Of a stretch of DNA of 64,000 bases, positions 9,036-17,682 are shown one piece after another. The first letter of the stretch is position 1. Each line of letters starts with the position of its first letter. The stretch is from NCBI GenBank assembly GCA_022791315.1, contig JAAVYW010000025.1, positions 1-64,000 of the forward strand. The letters run 5' to 3'. This stretch comes from Oscillospiraceae bacterium (lineage in GTDB: Bacteria > Bacillota > Clostridia > Oscillospirales > Ruminococcaceae). The notes under the pieces are model-generated. The model searched no databases. It was not told the origin of the DNA and worked only from the letters and a program-made list of their open reading frames with translations. Position numbers and translations under genes: made by a program.

Positions 9036-9065
9036 AGTATATCGTAAAGACAAAGCCACTGTCAA
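9036..9065 (-). promoter_or_regulatory. Sigma-A type promoter of rpmH
   Basis: On the minus strand TTGACA (9065-9060), an 18-nt spacer and TATACT (9041-9036). It is about 90 bp before the rpmH ATG and points left. Confidence 0.8.
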
Positions 9066-9253
9066 GCCCTTTCCCAAAAAAAGACCTCTTTTTTTCCGAA
9101 AAAAGCCCGTCCCCTCTCTCGGATAATACAGAGCGTAATATCAAAGAACCCCCTCCCAATCAAGCGCCGCCATTTTCTGTCCGCCCAAGGTGGACAGAAA
9201 AATTTTGTAAAATACACTATTATAAATAAATATTCATTTTGCCAGTTGAATCA

Positions 9254-9282
9254 TTGAAAAATCCCATGTAATATGGTAAAAT
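9254..9282 (+). promoter_or_regulatory. Sigma-A type promoter of dnaA
   Basis: TTGAAA (9254-9259), a 17-nt spacer and TAAAAT (9277-9282). It lies about 250 bp before the dnaA ATG and diverges from the rpmH promoter. Confidence 0.75.
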
Positions 9283-9530
9283 GAGACCCAGCGGGACGAA
9301 AAACCCCCAGCACTGTTTTCCCCATTTTCTGACCGGTTTTCCCACCTCTCCCCACTCCTTCTCAACATCCAACCGTGAAAACCGCAAAAAATCCCCCATC
9401 TTTCCCCACAGCGTATCTGTGAAAACAGGGGAAACGCCCCCTTGTGGGAGCCTTTTGGATCCTCCCCCGCACTCAAATCTGAGCCAAAGCCCTGGCTTTG
9501 ACCACAAAATCTAGTGAAAGGACAGATTTG
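9283..9530. promoter_or_regulatory. dnaA leader with weak DnaA-box-like sites
   Basis: This leader between the dnaA promoter and start contains near-consensus DnaA boxes on the minus strand: GTTTTCACA (9426-9418) and GTTTTCACG (9383-9375). It also has several TTTTCCCCA/TTCCCCACA variants on the plus strand. It could be the upstream half of a bipartite origin or an autoregulatory site. The boxes are fewer and weaker than in the dnaA-dnaN gap. Confidence 0.45.
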
Positions 9531-10883
9531 ATGGAGAGTTTTACCGACGTATGGGCCCTGGCCAGCAGCTATTGCCGCCAGCGAATCACCGAAGTGGCCT
9601 ATAACCTTTGGATTGACATCATCACCCCTGCGCAGTATGAAAACGGCACAGCGGTGCTCTCGGTGTCAGCTCCATTCCAGAAAAAAATCATTGAAGAGAA
9701 ATACCTTCCTCTGCTGAAGGCGGCCTTTGAGTCGGCGCTGGGCTTCCCTGTGGAAATTCAGATTTTAGCCGAGGGAAAGGGGGATGAAGAGGAAGAGCCC
9801 CTCCCTCCCCAGCGGCCGGCCTCCGACCTGCCCGCTGTCCCTCCCGTGATGCCGGAGGCCTCCGGCGGCGACTACGCCTATACCTTCCAAACCTTTATCG
9901 TGGGCGCCTCCAACAAATTTGCCCACGCGGCCTCGCTGGCCGTGGCTGCCAACCCCTCCGGCGCCTACAACCCCCTGTTTATCTACGGCAATTCCGGCCT
10001 GGGCAAGACCCATCTCCTCTACGCCATTGCCAATGAAATCGAAAAAAACAACCCCGCCACCGACATCCTCTATGTAAAAGGCGAGGAATTTACCAACGAG
10101 CTGGTGGACGCCATCGCCAAGGAATCCACCAGCGCCTTCCACGCCAAATACCGCCAGGCAGATGTCCTCTTGGTGGACGACATCCAGTTTATCGGGGGCA
10201 AAGAGCAGACCCAGGAGGAGTTCTTCCACACCTTCAACGCCCTCTACCACGCCCAAAAGCAGATTGTCCTCACCTCTGACCGTCCTCCCAAGGAAATCAA
10301 AACCCTGGAAGACCGGCTGCGCACCCGCTTTGAGTGGGGGCTCCTGGCCGACATCCAGCCCCCTGACTTTGAAACCCGTATCGCCATCATCCGGCGCAAG
10401 GCGGAGCTCTTAGACATCGACATCAACGACGAGGTGGCACAGTATATCGCCAACCGCTTAAAAACCAATATCCGCCAGCTGGAAGGGGCAGTAAAAAAGC
10501 TCAAGGCCTTCCATCTCCTCACCGGTGCGCCCCCCACGATTTCCACGGCTCAAAACGCCATCCGGGACATCCTCAACGACAACCAGCCGGTGCCTGTCAC
10601 CATCGAGCGGATTATCAGCGAAGTGGGCCGCACCTACAACGTGACACCGGAGGACATCCGTTCCAGCAAGCGGGCCTCCCAAATCTCCCAGGCCAGGCAG
10701 ACCGCTATCTATGTGGTACGTGAAATCACCCAGATGTCCCAAGCCGCCATCGGCGAGGAATTCGGCGGCCGGGACCACTCTACCGTAGTCTACGCCCTCA
10801 AACAAGTGGAAAAGAGCCTGAAAATCGACCCCCGTTTCAAGGAAATGGTAGAGGATATTATTAAAAATATCCGGGATTCCTGA
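9531..10883 (+). CDS. dnaA: Chromosomal replication initiator protein DnaA
   Basis: 450 aa. This AAA+ ATPase binds DnaA boxes and opens oriC. Domain I is at the N-terminus and a short Pro/Glu-rich linker lies near residues 85-115. The AAA+ domain has Walker A GNSGLGKTHL and Walker B LLVDDIQF. The domain IV helix-turn-helix carries the signature GGRDHSTVV. The ATG at 9531 has GAAAGGA 9 nt upstream; the in-frame TTG at 9498 does not. It is followed by oriC and dnaN. Confidence 0.97.
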   Translation: MESFTDVWALASSYCRQRITEVAYNLWIDIITPAQYENGTAVLSVSAPFQKKIIEEKYLPLLKAAFESALGFPVEIQILAEGKGDEEEEPLPPQRPASDLPAVPPVMPEASGGDYAYTFQTFIVGASNKFAHAASLAVAANPSGAYNPLFIYGNSGLGKTHLLYAIANEIEKNNPATDILYVKGEEFTNELVDAIAKESTSAFHAKYRQADVLLVDDIQFIGGKEQTQEEFFHTFNALYHAQKQIVLTSDRPPKEIKTLEDRLRTRFEWGLLADIQPPDFETRIAIIRRKAELLDIDINDEVAQYIANRLKTNIRQLEGAVKKLKAFHLLTGAPPTISTAQNAIRDILNDNQPVPVTIERIISEVGRTYNVTPEDIRSSKRASQISQARQTAIYVVREITQMSQAAIGEEFGGRDHSTVVYALKQVEKSLKIDPRFKEMVEDIIKNIRDS

Positions 10884-11197
10884 TGCTTTTTCACAGGTTC
10901 CCCTATCTCTGTTTTTCACAAATTCAACACACTATTTCACAGAAAATGGAAAAACTCTGTAATGTGCCACTTATAAACCGAGTTTTTCACATTTCCCACA
11001 CATTTTTCCACAAGCATGGGGAGAATCCCTGTTCTTCCCCCTTTTCCACTTTTTCACCTCTTCCCACCTCCAAAAACTTTTCCCTCTCCAGCCCGCAGGA
11101 TTACAGGGGAAAAACAGTCTTTTCACTTTTTCACCGCCCCTACTACTACTACTAAAATAAAAATCCTATTCTCTCTCTATTTGGAAGGAGTTTTCTC
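10884..11197 (+). other. oriC: Replication origin oriC (dnaA-dnaN intergenic)
   Basis: A run of DnaA-box-like 9-mers lies on the plus strand: TTTTTCACA at 10887-10895, 10912-10920 and 10983-10991, TATTTCACA at 10933-10941, TTTCCCACA at 10992-11000, TTTTCCACA at 11004-11012 and TTTTTCACC at 11127-11135. The array ends in a GC cluster, a DnaA-trio and an AT-rich stretch next to dnaN. Strand composition and gene orientation both switch around this region. The layout matches the downstream oriC of Bacillus subtilis, although the boxes here favour TTTTTCACA over TTATCCACA. Confidence 0.9.
11135..11165 (+). promoter_or_regulatory. DnaA-trio and DNA unwinding element
   Basis: CGCCCC (11135-11140) is followed by CTA repeated five times (11140-11154) and then AAATAAAAAT. 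On the complementary strand this reads 3'-GAT-5' repeats, the single-strand binding signal for DnaA. It sits directly after the last DnaA-box-like site, in the order known from B. subtilis (box, GC cluster, trio, AT-rich). Confidence 0.8.
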
Positions 11198-12310
11198 ATG
11201 GACATCATCTGCGACCGAAAAAAGCTGTGTGACAGCCTTGCAAAAATCTCCCATGCCGTGAGCCCCAAAAGCACCATTCCGGCCCTGGAAGGTATCCTAT
11301 TAAAGACAGAAGGGGATACCCTCTTACTCACCGGCTATGATTTGGAACTGGGGATATCCACCTCCATTACTTGTACCGTCAACCAACCGGGTTCTGTCAT
11401 CCTTAGTGCCAGGCTTTTTACCGACATTGCAAGGCGTATGGACGCAGACTTAATCAGCCTGACCGTATCGGAAAACAACGCGGCCCTTTTAAAAGGCGGG
11501 CACAGCGAATTTAAAATTATGGGGATGGACGCCTCGGAATTCCCGGAGCTTCCCCAATTCAGCGGGGAACAGAGCGGGAACGAGAGCTTTTCCCTTCCCC
11601 AGGGCCTGTTAAAGAGCATGATTGACCAGACCCTATTCGCAGTGGCGATTTCGGATATGAAGCCTGCCCATAAGGGAATCCTCTTTTCCCTGTCAAGCGG
11701 CACCTTGACTTTGGTGGCTGTAGACGGCTACCGGCTGGCGCTGCGGAGGGAGAGCAGCCTCTACCAAGGGGATTTGTCCTTTATTGTGCCGGGAAAAACC
11801 ATGGGGGAACTAAGCAAGCTGCTGAAGGACGAGGAAGACGAGCTGGCCCAGATTGCTGTGGCGGGCAAACACATCTTTTTTACCTTAAACGACTGTTTCC
11901 TCTTTTCACGGCTACTGGAAGGGGAGTTTTTGGACTACGAAAAGGCTATCCCCGCTGCCCATAAGACACAGGTGACTGTGGATGTACGCAGGCTTATGGA
12001 AGGGCTGGAGCGGGTTTCCCTGCTCATTGCCGACCGGCTGCGGAGCCCGGTGCGGTGCGAGTTTGAAGAGAAATCAGTGAAACTCTCCTGCCAGACCTCC
12101 ATGGGCGGGGCGGTAGATTTTATTGACGTGGAGACGGAGGGGGAAGCGGTGGAGATTGGCTTTAACAGCAAGTACTTTGTGGACGCGTTGAAAGCCGCGG
12201 GCTGTGAAAAGGCCAAGCTGTTGCTGAGTGGGCCCCTCTCGCCTATGACAATCGTGCCCAAAGATGGGGATAAGTTCCTGTTTTTGGTGCTGCCTGTGAG
12301 GTTAGCTTAA
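11198..12310 (+). CDS. dnaN: DNA polymerase III subunit beta (sliding clamp)
   Basis: 370 aa, the normal clamp length, with three repeated clamp domains. Recognisable parts are the N-terminal MDIICDRKKLCDSLAKIS-type helix, SKSTIPALEGILL in domain 1, VAVDGYRLALR in domain 2 and the C-terminal VLPVRL motif that closes the clamp fold. AAGGAG is about 10 nt before the ATG. It is co-transcribed with yaaA, whose ATG overlaps its TAA (TAATG). Confidence 0.97.
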   Translation: MDIICDRKKLCDSLAKISHAVSPKSTIPALEGILLKTEGDTLLLTGYDLELGISTSITCTVNQPGSVILSARLFTDIARRMDADLISLTVSENNAALLKGGHSEFKIMGMDASEFPELPQFSGEQSGNESFSLPQGLLKSMIDQTLFAVAISDMKPAHKGILFSLSSGTLTLVAVDGYRLALRRESSLYQGDLSFIVPGKTMGELSKLLKDEEDELAQIAVAGKHIFFTLNDCFLFSRLLEGEFLDYEKAIPAAHKTQVTVDVRRLMEGLERVSLLIADRLRSPVRCEFEEKSVKLSCQTSMGGAVDFIDVETEGEAVEIGFNSKYFVDALKAAGCEKAKLLLSGPLSPMTIVPKDGDKFLFLVLPVRLA

Positions 12311-12531
12311 TGAAAAGCCAGGAGATTTTGCTGCACACCCCTTTTATTAAGCTGGACCAGCTGCTCAAGTTTGCTGGGATTGTGGAGACCGGCGGACAGG
12401 CTAAGGAGAAAATTGCAGCAGGGGAATGCAGGATAAACGATGAAGTTTGTACCCAGAGAGGGAAGAAAATTTACCCTGGCGACACCGTGACTATCGCTGG
12501 GGAGAGTGCCGTCCACGTGGGGAAAGAATAG
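12310..12531 (+). CDS. yaaA: S4-domain RNA-binding protein YaaA
   Basis: 73 aa. It is a single S4 domain (FIKLDQLLKFAGIVETGGQAKEKI...GECRINDE) as found between dnaN and recF throughout Firmicutes. The ATG overlaps the dnaN stop by one base. It probably has a ribosome-linked RNA-binding role; the exact target is not established. Confidence 0.9.
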   Translation: MKSQEILLHTPFIKLDQLLKFAGIVETGGQAKEKIAAGECRINDEVCTQRGKKIYPGDTVTIAGESAVHVGKE

Positions 12532-12613
12532 GATTTTTCGATTTTTCGCGGGAAATCCTGTTTCCCCTTGGGGTAATTTGCGCTAAAATGAAGAACCGGA
12601 GAATGCGTGTGCT

Positions 12614-13705
12614 ATGAGAATCTGTTCTTGCCAAATCCAGGGGTTTCGGAATATTGAATCGGCCTCCCTCACCTTCCATCCACGCTATAATGTCATCTGC
12701 GGGGACAATGCGCAGGGAAAGACAAACCTGATGGAGGCGCTTTGGCTCTTCACTGGCGGACGGGACTTTAAGGGCAGCCGGGAAAACGACCTGATTCGCC
12801 AGGGGGAGACGGCGGCCAAGCTGGCGCTGACCCTGGAAAACAGCGGCGGGGAAAAGGAGATGACCCTGACCCTGGAAAAGGGGAGGCGCCGGGCTTATAC
12901 TGTGGGCGGCGTGCCGAGAGCCTCGGGGGCGGAGGTGGTGGGGAACCTCTATGCCGTGGTGTTTTCCCCGGCACATCTCTCGCTGCTCCAGAGCGGGCCG
13001 GAGGAGAGAAGGAAGTTTTTAGACAGTGCCATCTGCCCTGTGAGCCCCACCTATCTGCGGGCGCTGGCGGACTACCGCAAGGTGCTGGCACAGCGCAACG
13101 CCCTGTTAAAAGACGCCAGAATCAACCCGGAAATCACCGAGCTGCTGGAGGTATTTGACCCGCAGCTGGCGAAAATCGGCACCTATCTCATCCAGGTGCG
13201 CCGCTCTTACCTGGAACGGCTGATGACCTATGCCGCCCCTTTTTATCAGGGCATCTCCGGGGGGAGTGAGGAGCTCTCCTCCTCCTATCTCTCGGTGGCG
13301 CTGAACGCCGGGGAGAAGGAAGAGGCCTTTTTGCAGCGGCTGCGGGAGACAAGGGACGAGGATTTGCGGGCCATGAATACCTCCCTGGGCCCGCACCGGG
13401 ACGATGTGGGCTTTGCCATTGACGGAATGGAGGCCAGGCGCTTTGCCTCCCAGGGGCAGCAGCGGAGCGTGGTGCTGGCCATGAAGCTGGCGGAGAGCCG
13501 TATCCTGGGCGACATGACCGGGGAAAGCCCTGTGGTACTGCTGGACGATGTGATGAGCGAACTGGACGCCAGCCGGAAGGAATACCTCCTGGGTGGCCTG
13601 GAACAGGGGCAAATCTTCATCACAGGCTGCGACCCCGCCTTTTTTTCTTCCTTTTCCGGGGCCTTTTTTCATACGGAAAACGGGACGTTTGTGCAGGAGG
13701 GGTGA
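12614..13705 (+). CDS. recF: DNA replication and repair protein RecF
   Basis: 363 aa. This ABC-type ATPase of the SMC/Rad50 group loads RecA at gaps with RecO and RecR. Walker A is GDNAQGKTNL, the signature motif is SQGQQRS, and Walker B with the D-loop is VVLLDDVMSELD. It is 82 bp after yaaA. It normally precedes remB and gyrB; here a 4-kb insertion separates them. Confidence 0.96.
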   Translation: MRICSCQIQGFRNIESASLTFHPRYNVICGDNAQGKTNLMEALWLFTGGRDFKGSRENDLIRQGETAAKLALTLENSGGEKEMTLTLEKGRRRAYTVGGVPRASGAEVVGNLYAVVFSPAHLSLLQSGPEERRKFLDSAICPVSPTYLRALADYRKVLAQRNALLKDARINPEITELLEVFDPQLAKIGTYLIQVRRSYLERLMTYAAPFYQGISGGSEELSSSYLSVALNAGEKEEAFLQRLRETRDEDLRAMNTSLGPHRDDVGFAIDGMEARRFASQGQQRSVVLAMKLAESRILGDMTGESPVVLLDDVMSELDASRKEYLLGGLEQGQIFITGCDPAFFSSFSGAFFHTENGTFVQEG

Positions 13706-13922
13706 GAGTTTTATTTGCCATCTGGTTAGTGTATACAAACCAGGGGTTTTGGGGAGCAGTTGGGGGAGAATGGGATTTTTTATGGTGAGATGGGGGGATT
13801 GACTGCACTCTGGGCCCTGCGGGGGATACAACGTATTTAAGCGGATAAGATGGAATGCAAGACAAGCGAAACTTGTCTGGAAGGGCGCACTTCAAACGAT
13901 ACATGATGCAACCTGAAAGACA

Positions 13923-13959
13923 TTTACTACATGCTACATGGGAATTATAATAATCCCAT
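13923..13959 (+). promoter_or_regulatory. Promoter with overlapping palindrome for the ABC-2 transporter operon
   Basis: TTTACT (13923-13928), a 17-nt spacer and TATAAT (13946-13951). The -10 box lies at the centre of an interrupted palindrome with ATGGGA/TCCCAT arms (13938-13959), a plausible operator for the XRE regulator encoded at the end of the operon. The preceding 200 bp after recF show no gene. Confidence 0.55.
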
Positions 13960-13980
13960 ACCAAGTGGGAGGAAATCTTT

Positions 13981-14775
13981 ATGGGATTGTTTCGCAAGAG
14001 TTTAATCATTTCATTCAAAGAGAAATCAATATTCCGCTTCGACTATCTGGTGGGGACAGTATTCGCTTTTTTCTATATTGTCCTGAAGGTATCGCTTTGG
14101 AAAGGCTTATACGGAGCAGAGGGGACAGAGATTGGCGGCATTGCACTAAACAGTATGATTGCCTACAGCATCATTGCCGGGTTTACGGAGGGAGTCACGA
14201 AAACGTCCGTCATGAAAGAGCTGAATGACAGCGTGGTGGACGGCACGATTTCCGGACAGCTCCTGCTCCCAATGGGCCTTAGAAAATACCTCTTCATCCG
14301 TTCGCTGACACGGGGGATTTTCCACACGATCTATGCGGTCCTGCCGTCTGTTGCGGTTGCCATGCTCCTGTTTGGCTTTCGCATCAGCATCGAGCCGGCC
14401 AATCTGGTTTTGTATTTCTGCTCGCTGTGCATGGGAACGGTTATCAATTTTCTGTATCAGTTTTTGTTTGGCTCCACCGTGATATGGCTGCGCAACTCCT
14501 TCTTCCTGGGCAATATCAACAGCGTCCTTCTGAGCCTGTTTTCCGGCGCGTTTGTGCCGATCTGGTTTTTCCCGAAGGGGCTCAAGGCGCTGTCGCAGTT
14601 TCTGCCTTTCCGCTACATTGTCTTTGAGCCCACGGCGATTCTGGTGAGCGGGAAAAGCTATGAGGAGATGGCGGCGGTGCTGGGGATGCAGCTGATATGG
14701 GTTGTGGTTCTGTCCGGGGCGGTTTCCCTTGTCTGGAGCCGGGGCAGGCACAAACTGATGATACAGGGAGGGTGA
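13981..14775 (+). CDS. ABC-2 family transporter permease (first subunit)
   Basis: 264 aa with about six hydrophobic membrane segments. It resembles the COG4587-type permeases that pair with a COG3694-type permease and a COG4586-type ATPase. GGGAGG precedes the ATG. It is the first gene of a permease-permease-ATPase-regulator operon inserted between recF and remB. The substrate is unknown; such exporters are often linked to drug or peptide export. Confidence 0.8.
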   Translation: MGLFRKSLIISFKEKSIFRFDYLVGTVFAFFYIVLKVSLWKGLYGAEGTEIGGIALNSMIAYSIIAGFTEGVTKTSVMKELNDSVVDGTISGQLLLPMGLRKYLFIRSLTRGIFHTIYAVLPSVAVAMLLFGFRISIEPANLVLYFCSLCMGTVINFLYQFLFGSTVIWLRNSFFLGNINSVLLSLFSGAFVPIWFFPKGLKALSQFLPFRYIVFEPTAILVSGKSYEEMAAVLGMQLIWVVVLSGAVSLVWSRGRHKLMIQGG

Positions 14776-14782
14776 AACGGCG

Positions 14783-15595
14783 ATGGCAAAGGGATTGTAC
14801 CGGTATCTGAGACTGACTTATTTTTTCACGGCAAAGGCGATCAAGGGGATGCTGACCTACCGATGGTCTTTTCTGGCAAACTGCGTTTCCCAGGCGCTGG
14901 ATTATTCCGTGACGTTTCTGCTGATGTGGATCATGATCTCGGCGTTTGATACGATGAACGGGTGGAATGCCTACGAGGTGATGCTGCTCTACGCCTTCAG
15001 CCTGTTTGCATACGGAATCGCGGGCACCTTTTTCTTCAATATCATGAACCTGGTTCCGGAGCAAATCCGGAAGGGCGCGTTTGACGATGTGCTCCTCAAG
15101 CCGGTAAAGATACTGCCCTACCTGATCAGCAGCAGCTTTATCTGTAATTATATTGCCCACATGACGCTCTCCGCTATTGTTGTGGCAATCTGCATGAGGG
15201 CGCTGAACATTTCGTTTACTTGGCAGTTTTTGGGAAGCGCGGCGGGGATTTTGCTGTGCGGCAGCCTGGTGTATGCGGGATTGTTTTTGATTGTGACAGC
15301 TTCGGCTTTTCTGGCGACGAAGATCGACGCCCTGTTTCAGGTCATGTATTTTTTCAGGCAGGTATCCTACTACCCGGTGTCGATTTTCCCGAGGGTCATC
15401 CAGATCATTGTCACCACGCTGGTGCCTTACGGGTTTGTCAATTACTATCCGATCCGGGCGCTTCTGGGGAAAGAGGATAACGCTTTGTTCGGGTGGGCCG
15501 CGGCCTGGGGGCCGCTTGTGACGGCGCTGTTTTTTGCAGCCGCGTGCTTTATTTTTGTGAGGTGCGCGAAATGCTATAAGAGCAGCGGATCATAA
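14783..15595 (+). CDS. ABC-2 family transporter permease (second subunit)
   Basis: 270 aa with about six membrane helices, of the COG3694 (DUF990-like) type. It begins 7 bp after the first permease and ends 12 bp before the ATPase gene. A conserved-looking cytoplasmic motif, RKGAFDDVLLKPVKILPYL, lies near residue 95, as expected for the coupling region of this family. It probably forms a heterodimer with the preceding permease. Confidence 0.8.
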   Translation: MAKGLYRYLRLTYFFTAKAIKGMLTYRWSFLANCVSQALDYSVTFLLMWIMISAFDTMNGWNAYEVMLLYAFSLFAYGIAGTFFFNIMNLVPEQIRKGAFDDVLLKPVKILPYLISSSFICNYIAHMTLSAIVVAICMRALNISFTWQFLGSAAGILLCGSLVYAGLFLIVTASAFLATKIDALFQVMYFFRQVSYYPVSIFPRVIQIIVTTLVPYGFVNYYPIRALLGKEDNALFGWAAAWGPLVTALFFAAACFIFVRCAKCYKSSGS

Positions 15596-15607
15596 AGGGA
15601 GGGTGTC

Positions 15608-16423
15608 ATGATGCTGATTGAAGTGTCGCATGTTTCAAAGGAATATGAAGTGCTCATACCGCAGCCGGGGGCGAGGAATGTCCTGAAAAACATCTTTTGC
15701 CCGGATAAAAAGACCGTCCATGCCGTATCGGACATCTCTTTCCGGATCAAAGAGGGGGAGCTTGTGGGATTTATTGGGGAAAACGGGGCCGGAAAATCCA
15801 CCACCATCAAGATGATGTCCGGCATTCTGACTCCCACGGAGGGCAGGATTCAGGTGGGCGGCTTGTGTCCCTATCAAAAGCGGGAGGAGAATGCCGCAAA
15901 CATCGGCGTGGTGTTTGGACAGCGCTCAAGGCTGAACTGGGATTTGCCGATGATGGACAGCTTTGAACTCTATAAGGAAATCTACCGGATTGATGCGGGC
16001 GTGTTTCAAAAGAACGTGGACAGGTTTGTGGAGATGCTGCATATGCAGGACTTTTATCAGACGCCGGTGAGGCAGCTGAGCCTTGGGCAGAGAATGAAGG
16101 CGGAGGTGGCGCTTTCCCTGCTGCATGAGCCGCCCATTTTGTATCTGGACGAGCCCACCATCGGGCTTGACGTGCTGGCAAAGCAGCAGATCCGGGAGTT
16201 TATCAAGGAGAGGAACCGCCTGGCGGGAACGACGACGATCCTGACTTCCCACGATATGAAGGACCTGGACTACGTGTGCGAAAGGCTTATCGTGCTGGCG
16301 AAGGGGCATATTCTCTTTGACGGCTCCATCGAACGCTTTAAAGAGGAACATGCGGGCGAGGGCGTATCGGACATTGAGGATATGGTCAGGAGTGTCTATG
16401 AGGAAGAAACGGCTTCTATGTAA
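15608..16423 (+). CDS. ABC transporter ATP-binding protein (COG4586 type)
   Basis: 271 aa. Walker A is GENGAGKSTT, the Q-loop region is VVFGQRSRLNWDLP (typical of this subgroup), the signature is a shortened LSLGQRMKAE, Walker B is ILYLDEPTIGLD and the H-loop is LTSHDMKDL. It energises the two ABC-2 permeases encoded upstream. GGGAGGGTG precedes two tandem ATG codons. Confidence 0.92.
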   Translation: MMLIEVSHVSKEYEVLIPQPGARNVLKNIFCPDKKTVHAVSDISFRIKEGELVGFIGENGAGKSTTIKMMSGILTPTEGRIQVGGLCPYQKREENAANIGVVFGQRSRLNWDLPMMDSFELYKEIYRIDAGVFQKNVDRFVEMLHMQDFYQTPVRQLSLGQRMKAEVALSLLHEPPILYLDEPTIGLDVLAKQQIREFIKERNRLAGTTTILTSHDMKDLDYVCERLIVLAKGHILFDGSIERFKEEHAGEGVSDIEDMVRSVYEEETASM

Positions 16424-16450
16424 AAGGGATCGCAGTCAAAAACAGGGGGG

Positions 16451-17056
16451 ATGTCTATGACAACGGGAGAAAAGATAGCGGCCTTGCGGAAAGAAAAGGG
16501 AATCACGCAGGAGGCGCTTGCGGAGAGGCTCAGGGTGGCGAGGCAATCCGTATCGCGCTGGGAGATGGACGCGGCGTTCCCGGAGACCGAAAAGCTGATG
16601 AAGCTGAGCCGGATTTTGGAGTGCAGCATTGATTTTCTGTTAAACGGTAAGATGCAGCAAGACTGTGGGAACGAAGCGCCAATCTCTGCGCGGGACTGTT
16701 TCCGCTTTATTCGTGAGTGTACCTACTGTTTTCTTGCCACAAATGCGGGTGAAAAGCCGAGACTTCGGCCAATAGGGCATGTGTATGCGGACGAAAAGGC
16801 GCTGTATTTCGCTACAGATACCCGCAAGGACATCTATGCGGAGCTTACGGAAAACCCCTATGTGGAACTTGCAAGCTACAACTTAAACACAAGGCAGTGG
16901 ATTCGGATCAGCGGCAGGGCAGTCCTGGAGGATTCCCTGATGGTGCGGGAAGAAATGGAAATTTTATATCCCATGATTCGGCAGGAATATGTGGGAAAAG
17001 AAGAAGTCTACTTTGTGATTTTTCAGATTGCGATTGAGGCGGCGGCTATCGCATGA
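16451..17056 (+). CDS. XRE-family regulator fused to a pyridoxamine 5'-phosphate oxidase-like domain
   Basis: 201 aa. Residues 1-65 form a helix-turn-helix (GITQEALAERLRVARQSVSRWE). Residues from about 75 to the end match a flavin-binding split-barrel of the PNPOx-like group (CYFLATN-type start, RLRPIGHVYADEKALYFATDT, WIRISGRAVL). The last residues (QIAIEAAAIA) look slightly frayed compared with the family. It lies 27 bp after the ABC ATPase gene and may sense a flavin or redox ligand to control the operon; this is inference. Confidence 0.8.
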   Translation: MSMTTGEKIAALRKEKGITQEALAERLRVARQSVSRWEMDAAFPETEKLMKLSRILECSIDFLLNGKMQQDCGNEAPISARDCFRFIRECTYCFLATNAGEKPRLRPIGHVYADEKALYFATDTRKDIYAELTENPYVELASYNLNTRQWIRISGRAVLEDSLMVREEMEILYPMIRQEYVGKEEVYFVIFQIAIEAAAIA

Positions 17057-17157
17057 AAAGAATATCAATCGGGCCAAGACATGAGATGATTGTCCAGCCC
17101 ACATTGATGATTGGCACTTACCGTGCGGATAAAAGCCCGGATTTTGCGCCGGTTACA
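17053..17157 (+). pseudogene. Remnant of a flavin reductase-like gene (N-terminus only)
   Basis: An ATG overlapping the preceding stop opens a 34-codon frame (MKRISIGPRHEMIVQPTLMI then GTYRADKSPDFAPVT). It resembles the start of flavin reductase/flavoredoxin-like split-barrel proteins and then stops. No continuation is visible in other frames before the repeat at 17287. It is probably what remains of a gene that once followed the PNPOx-like regulator. Confidence 0.45.
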
Positions 17158-17286
17158 TAGGTGGGCAAAGGGGAAAAGCGTAGCTGATTGTCATCAGCAT
17201 GTACGGCGAAAAGAAGAAAAGGAATTAGAAAATGGGGTATCTGCTGGAGGCTGCCAGTAGATACCTTTCCTTTTATCGGTGCGGGG

Positions 17287-17582
17287 GGCCTGTTTGCCTG
17301 CGGCAAAGGCGGCGAGGGTGTATAGATGGTGGCGACAGAGGGGGGCTTGGTGGGGCGGCGTGTTGGCTGGGAGGTAGCCTTGGCTTGTTATTAATACGCC
17401 GCCCCTTAGAGGGGTATTTCGCTCACTGCGGTGAGCGACCAAAGGCTTTGCTTTTGGAAAAGTCAAGCCTGCGGCTTGACTTGTAAGAATCGCAACGAGA
17501 TTCTTACAAGACCAACGCAGTTGGTCTTTACCACCCTTTGAAAAGGGCGGCCCTAAACTTTCGTTTGCCTGCGGCGCGATAT
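17287..17582. repeat. Family 1 modular hairpin element, copy D (inverted relative to copy A)
   Basis: It starts GGCCTGTTTGCCTGCGGCAA and ends CCTGCGGCGCGATA. Internal hairpins are CTCACTGCGGTGAG, CCAAAGGCTTTGCTTTTGG, AAGTCAAGCC/GGCTTGACTT, GTAAGAATC/GATTCTTAC, GACCAACGCAGTTGGTC and CCCTTTGAAAAGGG. Compared with copy A, loops differ while stems are kept. It occupies the gap before the remB promoter. Confidence 0.85.
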
Positions 17583-17653
17583 GGGACGTCAAAATCCCCC
17601 TTTTTCTACGGTGTTTTTTCTTGGTGTATCCCCATGCGTTTGGCAAAGTGAAA

Positions 17654-17682
17654 TTGACAAAACGGCTTTTTTTTGCTATAAT
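17654..17682 (+). promoter_or_regulatory. Consensus sigma-A promoter of remB-gyrB
   Basis: TTGACA (17654-17659), a 17-nt spacer and TATAAT (17677-17682), a perfect match to both hexamers. It is about 130 bp before remB. Confidence 0.85.
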
